Positions 21,608 through 32,732 of a DNA stretch of 64,000 bases are shown one piece after another; positions within the stretch are counted from its first letter, which is position 1; each line of letters starts with the position of its first letter. The stretch lies in contig JAWHQI010000121.1 in NCBI GenBank assembly GCA_033032865.1, positions 372,001-436,000 on the forward strand, written 5' to 3'. The DNA comes from Dactylorhiza incarnata (lineage: Eukaryota > Streptophyta > Magnoliopsida > Asparagales > Orchidaceae). The notes beneath the pieces were generated by a model. The model did no database searches and had not been told where the DNA came from. It saw nothing but the letters and a program-made list of their open reading frames with translations. Both the position numbers and the translations under genes were made by a program.

Positions 21608-23934
21608 TTACAGATAGTTTGATTGATTGTACCAACATTGCTTGGTAGTGTGGCCAGCTTTGTTACATATATAGTACTTGATTATCCTAGTATTAAGGGA
21701 ATTTGAATTTAGAGCAGGATAGAAGTGTTGATTAGGATAAGAGTGTTGGTTTGAATATAGGTTTTGATTAAGATGGGATTTTTGGTTAAGATAAACATTT
21801 TGTTTGGGATTGAAGTGTTGATTTGGATAAAATTCATGATTAGGATGACTTGGTCCTAAATGAGGGTTAGGATGAAAGACTTTTGGAGAAAATGTATTTA
21901 AGTTGCTCTGAACATTTGTGCGTCGATATCTATTCGACGCATGTTGATAGTCGCGTCGATTTGTATTCGGCGCTTTCTCCAGATGACGTCGATCTGATTT
22001 CGACGCATAAAAAAGGTTGCGTCGATTTAAAGTCGACGTGCTTTTGTTCAGCCGTCTAGAAGAGATCGAAGCATCTGAGAGATTGCGTTGAGTAGAAGTC
22101 GACGCACTATCGTGCATGTGTCGATATGAAGTCGACGCATCTGTGTCTTCACAAATTTTCATTTTGCCTTTCTCTGTTTTTACTCCTTTATGTGTTGTTT
22201 TTCTTGGATTGATTGTTTCTTCAGATGAAGTTTGTGAGTCATCAGCTGAATAATAAGATGTTTCATCAAATTCTTTTATTTCTTTGAAGGAGTTTTCTTC
22301 CTGTGGCTCTTTTTCTGGTTTTAACAAATTAACAGGTTTAGTGAATTTTACAGGGCTCATCCAAGCAGGTTTGTTGGATGGAATTAGGCTGATTAAGGGA
22401 TCAGCCCCTAGCCCAAGATACTTGTGTCTTAGTTTTTGCTTTTCAGTGATTTCCTTAAGAGTTTGGCTTCTCATTTTTATTGATTCTTCAAAGGCCTTTG
22501 CCTGGGTTACTTTATCTTTAAGGTACTGATTTTCTATTCTAGCCCTTTCTATTTCTTTAGCTTTTAGTGCATAATCTTTTGAGCATATTTTCTCTTTAAC
22601 ACTTTGGTTTTTAACCATGTTAATTTGTTCTTTTAGATCTTTGATTTCTTGTTTTGTTTTTAGTTGATCTAGGTACATTCCCATAAAGTCATTTCTAAAA
22701 TTATCACATTGAAAATCTATTTCATCAAAAATGCTTACCTCATCCTTATCCTCAGATTCCTCTATGAGAATAAGGCTATTTTCTTTTTCATCATCAGAAT
22801 ATATGCTTTCTTCTGATCCTGTTTCACTCCATGATTTATCATCATTCATTGACCCTTCAAAGGCCATCAAGCATAGATCTTCTTGCCTAGGTTCTTCACT
22901 GTCACTCTTAGAAGAGATACTGTCCTCAGAGTTAGTTTCACTCCAAGCTTCTGCAATGAAGCCTCTTTCTTTCTTCTTCCCCTTTTCCTTGAGATCTTTC
23001 TTTTTCAGACCTTTCTTTGTCTCAACATTCTCTGGACATTCTGAAGCAATATGTCCAGGTTTCCTGCAAGAATAACACACAATTTCTTTAGTAGGAGTTT
23101 TGTCATACCTTGGTTTTGACTCCCTTCTTCTTGATCCATCAGTCTTGACCCACTCTTAAATCTTCTGGCCAAGGAACTGAATAGTTCATCTTCAGAGACA
23201 GGAGTCCCTTCTTCTGTTGCTTTTAGGGCAATGTTCCTGTCTTTTGAGGAAATTGAAGTGTTTTCTCTTCTTTCCTTCTCTTCTCTAGTTTTCAGCAATT
23301 GCTCATAGGATCTGAGTTTTCCTAAGAGAGCATCTGTTGACATCTCTTTTTGTCCTCTTGTGTCTCTTACTGCCCATATTCTTGAGTCCCATGAACTAGG
23401 GAGACTCATTAACAATTTGTCATTAATCTCAGTAAGAGAGATTTCTCTATCCAAGTCTCTTAGTTGATTGATGATCAGACTGAATCTGTCATACATTTCA
23501 GAGATGCTTTCTTCAGCCTTCTTTTGAAAGTTCTCATATTGAGAGATCAATAGGGCCTTCTTGTCTTTCTTTTCATCAGCACTTCCTTCCACCATCTTTG
23601 TGAGGGCATCCCAAATTTCCTTGGATGATTCACAGTCAACAACCTTTTGAAAGATGTCATCTGAGAGAGTTGAGACAAGTATGTTCATGGCCTTTAGATC
23701 ATGAGTTCTTGCCTTCTTCTCATCTTCTGTCCATTCAGATCTTGGAACAAGTGTTTGTGTGATGTTGTCATTTGCATCCTTTCTGTAAGGCTTTGGGGGA
23801 CCTGTTACAGTAATATTGAACAAGTCAGCATCAATGGAATTCATATAGATTCTGATTCTTGTTTTCCAAACTGCAAACTTTTCAAGATTGCACATTGGTG
23901 GTCTGGTGGAAGCATAATCTTTGATTTGTGCCAT
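21608..23934 (-). pseudogene. Gag of copia element 3, two zinc knuckles, one frameshift
   Basis: ATG at 23934 (MAQIKDYASTRPPM). Capsid features: EKFAVWKTRIRIYMNSID, DLKAMNILVSTLSDDIFQKV, LLISQYENFQKKAEES, LTEINDKLLMSLPSSW and LLGKLRSYEQLLKTREEKE. A one-base deletion near 23150 shifts the frame. The second piece has CYSCRKPGHIASEC, acidic tracts ending CLMAFEGS, a coiled coil, a repetitive basic segment of seven 11-residue repeats (21918-22145), an Asn/His/Pro-rich stretch and a second knuckle CNKAGHTTKQC. It ends at 21608 with no protease frame after it. With the frameshift repaired it would be full-length, so gag was probably lost only recently. Confidence 0.88.
21918..22145 (-). repeat. Coding 33-bp minisatellite made of TCGACG dyads, in gag
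   Basis: Seven consecutive 11-residue repeats following A-S-x-S-x-R-R-N/H (ASTSYRHMHDS, ASTSTQRNLSD, ASISSRRLNKS and so on). In DNA, each repeat centres on a GCGTCGA...TCGACGC pair; 21920-21940 has 7-bp perfect arms and a 7-base loop. The dyad motif of the LTR is thus written into protein-coding sequence. Confidence 0.85.
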
Positions 23935-24017
23935 GTGAAAAATAGTTTTGAAAATATATATATATATAAGAGGTAGGATCTTTTTGATCAAGGAGTTATC
24001 CTTTTTAGATCAACCTC

Positions 24018-24029
24018 GCTCTGATACCA
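24018..24029 (-). other. Primer binding site, tRNA-iMet, perfect
   Basis: The minus strand reads TGGTATCAGAGC, the exact iMet complement, two bases from the LTR end. Confidence 0.95.
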
Positions 24030-24031
24030 AT

Positions 24032-25169
24032 TGAAAGTGCACAGTTAACCTCACTAGAATTCTCTAGAGGGGGGGTGAATAGAGATTTAAAATATTTTGT
24101 GCAAAGTTAATATATATATGTGTATGATCACAGATTAGAGCTTCCCACACACCAACAAGAATTAGACAAGTAATTAAAGTAAATGCAAGAGAGAAAATCA
24201 CAGCACAACACAAGAAAATATAGTGGTTCCCCAAACTTTGGGTAGTCCACTCTTCTACCCCCTTGGTAGGAATTCACTATCTTGCACTGAGTCTTTTGAT
24301 AAGGAGACTCTTAGAACCACCCTGAGTCTTTTGACAAGGAGACTCTTAGAACCAACTGAGTCTTTTGACAAGGAGACTCTTAGAACCAGTACACTGAATT
24401 TTTTGAAGAGAGATTCTAAAAACTCTTTTACAATATTTAAGTAAGAAAGAAAGAAAGTAAGAAACAATAATGAATCTTCTTCCTAGCAAGAAGATTGGAA
24501 GCACAAGAAGTGAATTAAATCTTTCTTCTATAGAGAGAAGAAGATTTGTAGCCTTTCTCTCTTTTAGTGAGAGCAATCAGATTTTGCAGCAGTGAGCAGA
24601 AGAAGAAATGGTTGAATATTGCTGCAGAGCTTTTTCTCAATTTCTCTCTTTTCTCTTGGGAGCTTTTCCTCTATTTCAAAATGTATGTGGTAGATCACTC
24701 AACTGCTTTTCCTGCCGACCTCCTCCTTATTTTATAGCTATGTGTAATAAGATAGCACTATAGGAGAGGAATTAATTAGCAGCCAGAGATTTAGGAGGAG
24801 AGAAATATTTCCATAGTAGATATAACATAAATGGAAAATATTAATTCAGATTTCAAATAATATCCAAAATAGAGTTAGTCAGATTTTAGCCAAGAATCAA
24901 ATAGAAGGAGAATGATTCAGAACGGCTATAAAATATTTACTTTATTCCATATATATTAGATCAACAGAAATGAAGGAAAGAGATCTGGCGCATATATAAA
25001 TTTGTCATATAGATCGACGTGCGTCGATTACTATTCGATGTAAGCATCGAATTCATCCTGGCTGGACGTCGAGAGAAGAATAAGGAAGGTGCGTCGACTA
25101 AGGTGCGTCGACTTCTTTATATGCGTCGACTAGAAATAAGAGTAGCGTCGACAATACATACGTCGAAAT
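24032..25169 (-). repeat. 5' LTR of copia element 3, outer end missing
   Basis: Matches 18030-19164 almost base for base, then stops abruptly after GTCGAAAT. The last 161 bp of the sister LTR (its U3 start) are absent, and Athila-like array sequence begins at 25170. The retained TATAAAAT (24736-24729, minus) could still serve as a core promoter. Confidence 0.92.
24729..24736 (-). promoter_or_regulatory. TATA box in 5' LTR of element 3
   Basis: TATAAAAT on the minus strand, followed by AAGGAGG. It lies about 700 bp before the primer site, consistent with a U3/R border in a 1.3-kb LTR. The 3' LTR has the same box at 18730-18723. Confidence 0.55.
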
Positions 25170-26441
25170 ATCTCCCGAATGCTTCCCTGTGTAATATTCA
25201 AAGTTTTTCTCTGTACACGCCCTAGGTCACAGGAGTGACCTAGCGGCGTGACTTCTGAATTTTCTCCTTATAAATTTCCAGCTGCTGCCATTGTCAAGGG
25301 ATCCAGTCCTTGCTTCGATTGGGTCAATTTTAGAATAGTTTTTCTGCATTTCATTAGTGTAATTTATTTATGAAATTTATTTTATGCTTTGCAATTCTAA
25401 TTCATAGCTTAGATTTACTTTACTCGCACTTGTACTTCTCTTTTCATAGTTATAAAATGTTCTTTTTCTTCAATCACGAGTAGCTAATTTTATTACATTT
25501 GATCGGATGAATTCTTAAGTAATTTTATTTTGTAATCTCTTTTTCATAGTTTAGTTTTGGAAAACTAGGATTTATCTTTGAATTTAATTGCTTCGAATTC
25601 ATATGTCGCGAATATATTTCTCGATCTAAGATCTGTATGCTAGTGATCGAGAGATCCATGCAAACGAGGAGATCACCCAAAGATAAAAAGAGTTGTATGC
25701 ATTCCTCGAGAGAGGGTGACACAAATCTTCCGGATTGGAGTCAAATCAAATAGTGGGGCTCACCGCATAAAGCAAGCTTAGGGGTTTCGACTGGCCGAGG
25801 GGTCTTAATCGATCAACCTAAGGTTAGGTGGTAGTTCTCTCGAGAGAGGTTCTACCATATTTTGGGAACCTCCACGGTCAAGTTTGTCTAAATCCATTTC
25901 TTATGAATTCTAGATTTACGAAGTATTTTACTTAAGAAGGATTTTCGATCAAATGTTTCTCTTCTTTTAATTATTTTCAAAACTCAATTTTATTTCCGAT
26001 AAAATAATATTAATTTACGTGAGTAAGATTACTCAACAGGCCTCGGGCAAATACGACATCCTTCCTATACTATATTTTCGATAGGTACACTTGCCTACAT
26101 CGGGATGTTAGTTGGAATTATTTTTAAAACTATATAAAATCTCTATCAAGTTTTTGGCGCCGTTGCCGGGGAATTTTTGTTGATATTTTGAAAGCGTAAA
26201 TTTTATTACTTTTATCATTCTCTTTCTCCGCCCCCATTTCTCTTTTTGTTTTTTTTTATAATTCCTTTCAATTAAGTAACGGTTGTTAATTTTATTTTTC
26301 CAAAAAAATATAATGATTTCTCAGTTGGCCGCAAAAGTTGCCGAGCTTTAACATAAGGTAAATCTTTTGGAAGCCGCAAGAAAGCGCCAGCTTATTTGTT
26401 ATTTTTGTGGTGCAAATCATTCTAGCGAGAAATGTTATTAT
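25170..26441 (+). repeat. Array unit 0, partial
   Basis: Begins abruptly inside the LTR (TCTCCCGAATGCTTCC) at the junction with element 3. Includes a degraded promoter palindrome (25211-25243), LTR end at 26148, tRNA-Asp primer site 26155-26172 (perfect) and a gag start at 26313 with a stop after CCGAGCTT. Confidence 0.88.
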
Positions 26442-27949
26442 AATCAAGTCATGGTTGTGGCCCAAGGTCGTGTACTCTCCAAAAACAATGAATAAGACTA
26501 TGCTGGTTGCAGAATTTCAAATGATCATAACTTTCAATCCAGGAAGAGTTATGGGACGTACCACCACATTTCGGGATGAGCATAAGATTATCTACAAATC
26601 AGGAGAATCTTCCCAAGTACACGCCCTAATGTCACGGGCGTGACATGGGCGTGAACACGAGCGTGTACTGAGGAAAATTACAATTTTCTCCCGAATGCTT
26701 CCCAGTGTAATTTTGGAAGTTTTTCTCTGTACACGCCCTAGGTCATGGGCGTGACCAAGGGGCGTGACTTCTGAATTTTTTCCTTATAAATTCCCAGCTG
26801 CTGCCATTGTCAAGGGATCCAGTCCTTGCTTCGATTGGGTCAATTTTAGAGTAGTTTTTCTGCATTTCATTAGTGTAATTTTATTTATGAAATTTATTTT
26901 ATGCTTTGCAATTCCAATTCATAGCTTAGATTTACTTTACTCGCACTTGTACTTCTCTTTTCATAGTTCTAAAATGTTATTTTTCTTCAATCACGAGTAG
27001 CAAATTTTATTACATTTGATCGGATGAATTCTTAAGTAGTTTTATTTTGTAATCTTTTTTTTATAGTTTAGTTTTGAAAAACTAGGATTTATCTTTAAAT
27101 TTAATTGCTTCGAATTCATATGTCGTGAATATGTTTCTCGATCTAAGATCTGTATGCTAGTGATCGAGAGATCCATGCAAACGAGGAGATCACCCAAAGA
27201 TAAAAAGAGTTGTATGCATTCCTCGAGAGAGGGTGACACAAATCTTCTTGATTGGAGTCAAATCCAATAGTTGGGTTCACCGCATAAAGCAAGCTTAGAG
27301 GATTCAACTGGCCGAGGGGTCTTAATCGATCAACCTAAGGTTAGGTGGTAGTTCTCTCGAGAGAGGCTCTACCATATTTTGGGAACCTCCATGGTCAAGT
27401 TTGTCTAAATTCATTTCTTATGAATTCTAGATTTACGAAGTATTTTACTTAAGAAGGATTCTCGATCAAATGTTTCTCTTCTTTTAATTATTTTCAAAAC
27501 TTAATTTTATTTCCGATAAAAAAATATTAATTTACGTGAGTAAGATTACTCAACAGGCCTCGGGCAAATACGACATCCTTCCTATACTGTATTTTCGATA
27601 GGTACACTTGCCTACATCGGGATGTTAGTTGGAATTATTTTTAAAACTATATAAAACCACTATCAAGTTCTTGGCGCCGTTGCCGGGGAATTTTTGTTGA
27701 TATTTTGAAAGCATAAATTTTATTACTTTTATCATTCTCTTTCTCCGCCCCCATTTCTCTTTTTTTTAATTCCTTTCTATTAAGTAACGGTTGTTAATTT
27801 TCTTTTTCCAAAAAAATATAATGATATCTCAGTTGACCGCAAAAGTTGTCGAGCTTCAACATAAGGTAAATCTTTTGGAAGCCGCACGAAAGCGCCAGCT
27901 TATTTGTTATTTTTGTGGTGCAAATCATTCTAGCGAGAAATGTTATTCT
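26442..27949 (+). repeat. Array unit 1 (1,508 bp)
   Basis: Junction at 26442. Primer site 27672-27689, perfect. The gag piece from ATG 27821 is open through the next junction to 28003 (61 codons from that ATG), with knuckle CYFCGANHSSEKC (C-x2-C-x3-H-x4-C). Confidence 0.9.
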
Positions 27950-28784
27950 AATCAAGTCATGGGTGTGACCCAAGGTCGTGTACTCTCCAAAAACAATGAA
28001 TAAGACTATGTTGGTTGCAGAATTTCAAATGATCATAACTTTCAATCCAGGAAGAGTTACGGGACGTGCCACCAGATTTCGGGATGAGCACAAGGTTATC
28101 TACAAATTTGGATAATTTTCCCAAGTACACGCCCTCATGTTACGGGCGTGAAATGGTCGTGAACACGTGCGTGTATTAGGGAAAATTACAATTTTCTCCC
28201 GAATGCTTCCCAGTGTAATTTTGGAAGTTTTTCTCTGTACACGCCCTAGGTCACGGGCGTGACCTAGGGGCGTGACTTCTGAATTTTCTTCTTATAAATT
28301 CCCAGCTGCTGCCATTGTCAAGGGATCCAGTCCTTGCTTCGATTGGGTCAATTTTATAGTAGTTTTTCTGCATTTCATTAGTGTAATTTTATTTATGAAA
28401 TTTATTTTATGCTTTGCAATTCTAATTCATAGCTTAGATTTACTTTACTCGCACTTGTACTTCTCTTTTCATAGTTATAAAATGTTATTTTTCTTCAATC
28501 ACGAGTAGCTAATTTTATTACATTTGATCAGATGAATTCTTAAGTAGTTTTATTTTGTAATCTCTTTTTCATAGTTTAGTTTTGGAAAACTAGGATTTAT
28601 CTTTGAATTTAATTGCTTCGAATTCATATGTCGCAAATATGTTTCTCGATCTAAGATTCGTATACTAGTGATCGAGAGATCCATGCAAACGAGGAGATCA
28701 CCGAAAGATAAAAAGAGTTGTATGCATTCCTCGAGAGAGGGTGACACAAATCTTCCGGATTGGAGTCCAATCCAATAGTGGGGC

Positions 28785-28816
28785 CACTATAACATTTTTA
28801 GTCTTTAGCAACACTT
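28785..28816 (+). repeat. Left terminal inverted repeat of CACTA element 1
   Basis: 32 bases beginning CACTA and ending TTTAGCAACACTT. Pairs with 33416-33447 with four mismatches. Confidence 0.9.
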
Positions 28817-29129
28817 TCTTTGCAACATTTCTAAAACTGTTGTCTAAACCTTGAATAGAGAACAGTTTATAAGTGTTGCAATAAGTTAGCATCTTTAGGC
28901 AACAATTTCTGTGCAACGTTTACAAATTGTTCTCTAATCTCTTATAGGGAACATTTTTGAAATGTTGCATATGGCGGTTCACTTTATGCAACAATTATGT
29001 TATGTTGCCTCTTTAAAAAATAATTTACAACACGTTAAAAGTATTGCCTAACTCTTTTCAACTTAACCAAAATTACTATTCGCACACCCCAAATTATTAC
29101 TTAAACATTTAAATTTATAAAAATGATAT

Positions 29130-29620
29130 TTCTAACTCACAAACCCTCGATCAGCCTTTCCCGATCCCCTTCCTCTTCCTCCCGTGCGGGCGACTTCCTC
29201 GCTATTTCCTCCGGTGCAGTGATCCCCTTCTCCTCCGCCCGCGTCTCGACCATGCCGATTCTTCCCTCCGGTTGCGCCTCCTTCTCCCTGGGCTTTTGAT
29301 TAAATGCATTAGTGGCTGGGAGGAATTATAATTGGTAGGAAATCTCTTTTCTTTCCCTCATTCTCAGCCCTCCCCTTCCCTCGATGGCACCCGACCTCTC
29401 CGAGTGCGCGCTAAAGGAGGGCTAGGGTTTGCGTTGTAATCGCTTGGCTTCGGTGGTTTAGGCCGTCTGAGGGAGCTTGGAGTCGCCGGATTTTGTTCTC
29501 GTCGCCGGGGCTAGGGCTTTGCTCGGCTCTCGGCGTGTTGGTCGCGACCCGGCGAGTCGTCGGTTGAATCCGAGGAAAGGAAACACTTCCCTCTCCTCTC
29601 TCTTAATTTCTTTATTGCTT
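29130..29620 (+). other. GC-rich, 5' UTR or first-exon-like segment in CACTA element 1
   Basis: Composition changes sharply from AT-rich to GC-rich, with pyrimidine tracts, CTAGGGTTT and a frame from 29477 (MESPDFVLVAGARALLGSRR). This resembles captured plant promoter or 5' UTR/exon DNA, but I cannot name a gene. Confidence 0.4.
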
Positions 29621-29796
29621 TTAGTTTTGATAAAAAAGGGGGCGTGCTGCTTCTTTTGTTGCTTGATATATGTTTGGCCCTCTCGTATCTGCTAGCTGCT
29701 GCTTGGTTGGATGAATTTTTTTTTATTTGGGGCTTTCATGAAGAAATCTCCTCCTTGGTTTATGTTAGAAACTATCTTGGTATTTCCTTGGTTTAT

Positions 29797-30172
29797 GCTG
29801 AAAAGGAGGACTGGCCTTCAGTATATGATGTCAAAGCCCTCAATAGCAATCAGGTATGCTATTATTTCTTCTGCTTTATTCTGGATTATGGTTATTGGGG
29901 GTGGGCAAATTCATATAAATTTGACATTTCAAATGCATTTTCGCAGAATTGTTGATATGGATTTCGATGGAATGCGCTCTAATGATTCATCAATGCAGGT
30001 TCCTGTAGCCGCCGCTGTTTATTTTGAGGACATGTATGTTAACTTTAACCTCGCCATGGAGACGGCGTCAGAGATTGCTGGGATCAGGCTGTGGGTGACC
30101 AATGAGTACATGCACTCGGGGCTTAGAGACAGTGGCTCTCAAGTCTTTGTTCAGTTGATGGGGATTTATAGG
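29797..30172 (+). pseudogene. Captured exons of a prolyl-iminopeptidase-like alpha/beta hydrolase
   Basis: Exon piece a (to 29853) encodes AEKEDWPSVYDVKALNSNQ. A GT-AG intron (29854-29998, CAG|GTATGC ... AATGCAG|GTT) follows, then exon piece b encodes VPVAAAVYFEDMYVNF and ETASEIAGIRLWVTNEYMHSG. Joined, this matches the C-terminal part of plant proline iminopeptidase-like hydrolases from my memory of the family, including the NEYMHSGLRD block near the catalytic His. The start and end of the gene are absent. The retained intron shows genomic capture, not retroposition. Not a functional gene. Confidence 0.6.
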
Positions 30173-30199
30173 TATTTGAATGTAGGCCATATCTAAGAG

Positions 30200-32320
30200 A
30201 AATCTCCACTAGAGTGGATTTAATCAAATATAAGGATTAAATTTCATGCTAGATAACTACTGTGTGCTGGCATATGATGCATGTTTTAGACTATGCCTTC
30301 ATTCCTTTGCTAGAGTTTGCATGGAAGCACCATCATTCTTGGAAAATGAATGCTATCTATTGAGAGAAGCATTTGGTAAGATGAGATTTCTGAAATTTTA
30401 CTACACTGATTAATAGCAAGCATATTCTATTTAATTTGTATAATTTTTTTCTTGAAATATGTACACACTTAAGACGGATTAACCTAAATATCTTGAAATA
30501 TATATACACTGGAGTTCTAGGAAAATTTTCATGGACATGCAAAATTTCATCGTGAACTAAAGATAAGTAAAAAATTTATGTTCTGTATTAAATTTTCTTG
30601 ACGTGCATAAACTTTGTCAGGCTTGATTCCCCATATTTTCTTGCTTCAGGATAGATTTATATTGCTTCTAGTTGAACGTAGCTCTTTTTATAACTTTGAC
30701 AATGGTTAAAATTGAACTGTCAAACCGTGAAAGCCATCATTTAGTTGTTTAATCTACCTTTCCAAATAGCATTGCATTGTTATTAGATTCTATTTAAATG
30801 GTTCATATTTGCATTAAGTTTCCATAAGTTTCAATGTTATATTACTGGCAGTATAGTGCATTTGGTTTAATGTTATTTTAATAAATATAATGTTGTCTAG
30901 AATAATCAACAATGATTATTATCTCTCTTAGACATTTAATGCTACCAGATTAGGACTACATTTCAAATGTTCCCTGATTTTCTTATTTTTTGCATTTGAA
31001 CCTTCAAGTGCTATGGTGACTAATTTTTTTGTACTTTAGATAATCATGTGTTCCAGGTTATCAAGAAAATTCAACCATCTTCGAGTGGAGAGAAGAGCTC
31101 ATGCAAGTTGTTGGCTTCAAATCAATTTAAAATGGCGGAGTTCAACCAATGTAAGTCCCTGAAATATCATTTTATTTGAATTTTCTCTTTTATTGCTCGG
31201 ATGTTTTATTTGGATTTTCTATTTTATTGCTCGGAAGTGAGACATTGTCTGTTGTTTATGTTCAAATTTTGAGACTTTTATTGTTATTTGAATGGCCTTG
31301 AGTGCTTTGAATTGGATGATTAATTTTGAGTGTTTGGATATCTAGAAAGTGTATTATATAGTTCACCATGCAGATATTACGTTGCACATGTAACTTGCTC
31401 AATAATTGCACGCCAAATAGGCCCAATGAGTAGACCATTATAAGTGAAAACTGCTGCCAACAGCAGCAGTTTTTGACAAACTCCAGCAACTATTTGCAAA
31501 AAAAATCTGCCAGTAGTAACAGTTTTTGCAAACTGCAGCAGCAATTTGCAAAAAAAAAATGCTGCCAGCTGAAGCAGATTTTCCAAATATTCATTTAAAG
31601 GTCTTGCCCTCACTCCCTCTGATGAATATTTTGCTGCTAATTTAGAGGCCTTTCTTCCTCTGCTGCTGATCTGCCTATATAATTGTTGCAGTCTTTCATA
31701 ACCCAAACAGGTGTGAGCACCATCAAGGGATCATCAAGTGACATGCCCAGATTAGGCATTCCCATAATTCTTAGGCATATAACAGAGCAACAGAAAACAC
31801 ATTAGCCATTCCCATATTAGGCATAAATATGTTATATGCCTAATGTGCGGTGTGCCAACATAAAACAAAATAGTATATAACCAGTTTACATGACCAATCT
31901 ATAGAAATCATCCATTACCAGATCTTCATAAGGTTGTTTTCATATCAAAATGGGGGACATATATTGATTTTGATAATAACAAATATTTCCTGTGCGAGTG
32001 AACTGGTAGATGTGTTCATATAATGCGGGCTTAGTCCATTTATTTGTATATGGCCTATTTATTTGTAAATACCTGAATATATAATAAGCATATATATATA
32101 TTATTGAAAATGCTGCATTGGAGTCATTCGAATACATAATGCCAAATGGTAAAACATCATCTCATCTGTATTTTCTTCATCGAAGATTATGTGCATGACT
32201 TCTTTTTTTATTGTTACTTTATGTGTGTGTCAATAAATGCGAGGTTGTAGGCACAACTTTTTAAACCTAATGAATGCATGGATAGATTCCCGAATTAAAG
32301 CGATTTGCCATTGAATTTTT
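30200..32320. other. AT-rich interior of CACTA element 1
   Basis: No recognisable coding segment over about 2.1 kb; it looks like intronic DNA. One oddity is at 31440-31580 (below). Short ORFs on both strands lack any family motif. Confidence 0.5.
31440..31580. repeat. Degenerate CTGCAGCAGCA/TTTGCAAA repeat
   Basis: Three imperfect units of about 45 bp with AAACTGCAGCAGCAATTTGC and relatives. The core resembles the 26-bp minisatellite in CACTA element 2 (56199-57378). Confidence 0.55.
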
Positions 32321-32322
32321 GA

Positions 32323-32515
32323 GTGAGTTCCAGGACATCCTATGTGAAATTAGGAAGCATGCAAATTTCAGAAATTATGGCAACTAGCTCAGGTCCAAAA
32401 AGCTCATATAAAACTTGCTCATCCCATGCACCATTCACGTTAAGCAAATCTGAAACCAAGAACTCCCAGAACTCCCATTACTTAAATTCTAGCAGTGAGC
32501 CGAAGCTTTTGGAGG
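32323..32515 (+). pseudogene. Exon-like fragment of an unidentified gene
   Basis: An open frame rich in Ser, Asn and Lys (SEIMATSSGPKSSYKTC, NSHYLNSSSEPKLLE) ends exactly at a good splice donor, GGAG|GTATGTG. Upstream TTCCAG could be its acceptor. I do not recognise the protein. Confidence 0.35.
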
Positions 32516-32615
32516 TATGTGAATGTTTCCATCTTTTCTATTGTTTTTAATTTCAATCTTGCAGGAGCACTTAGTGAAAGATTTTACTTTTAAACACACT
32601 CCTTATAATTCGCAG

Positions 32616-32732
32616 GTCGGTGGTCGGAACAATGTTTTTGAAGACGCGCTTAATAAGCGTATCCCTCTTGTATCAGATGTGCCGACCATTATATTTGGGG
32701 CTGATGTGACGCATCCGGCTCAGGGAGAAGAC
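32616..32732 (+). pseudogene. Captured ARGONAUTE PIWI-domain exon fragment
   Basis: 39 codons preceded by a splice acceptor (AATTCGCAG|GTC) encode [34 protein letters not shown] and AQGED. This is the PIWI segment around the first catalytic Asp of plant AGO slicers (G-A-D-V-T-H-P), conserved across the AGO1/5/10 clade. The intron position before VGGRN also fits plant AGO genes. The fragment stops at GED, where the family continues into SSPSIAAV; a TGA follows at the junction. It is too short to be functional but long enough to produce sequence-specific small RNA if transcribed. Confidence 0.85.

Larger units (their letters stand above)
18030..25169 (-). mobile_element. Copia element 3, Sirevirus-type, pol-less non-autonomous element
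   Basis: On the minus strand: 5' LTR (25169-24032, outer end missing), iMet primer site, gag (23934-21608), an ORF related to the third ORF of element 2 (21197-19486), polypurine tract and complete 3' LTR (19325-18030). About 400 bp separate gag from the third ORF, and no protease, integrase, RT or RNase H motif appears in any frame. The two LTRs differ at about ten substitutions and three small indels over about 1,135 bp by my reading, so the insertion is fairly recent. It is inserted into the tail of element 2. Confidence 0.9.

Noticed and set aside
25525..25722. Conserved 65-codon ORF (MSPSLEECIQLFLSLGDLL) on the minus strand of nearly every array unit, and its plus-strand twin in the inverted LTR (1050-1247)
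   Set aside because: It lies inside the LTR downstream of the promoter, on the strand opposite the element. Its conservation is explained by recent duplication of the unit, and there is no start context or family motif.
26764..27000. 78-codon ORF repeated in the units (TSEFFPYKFPAAAIVKG and variants)
   Set aside because: It starts in the promoter palindrome and TATA box and varies by indel between units; no sign of coding constraint.
32616..32732. A functional host ARGONAUTE gene
   Set aside because: Only one partial exon is present, flanked by unrelated sequence and enclosed by CACTA ends; no PAZ, MID or remaining PIWI segment lies in the window.
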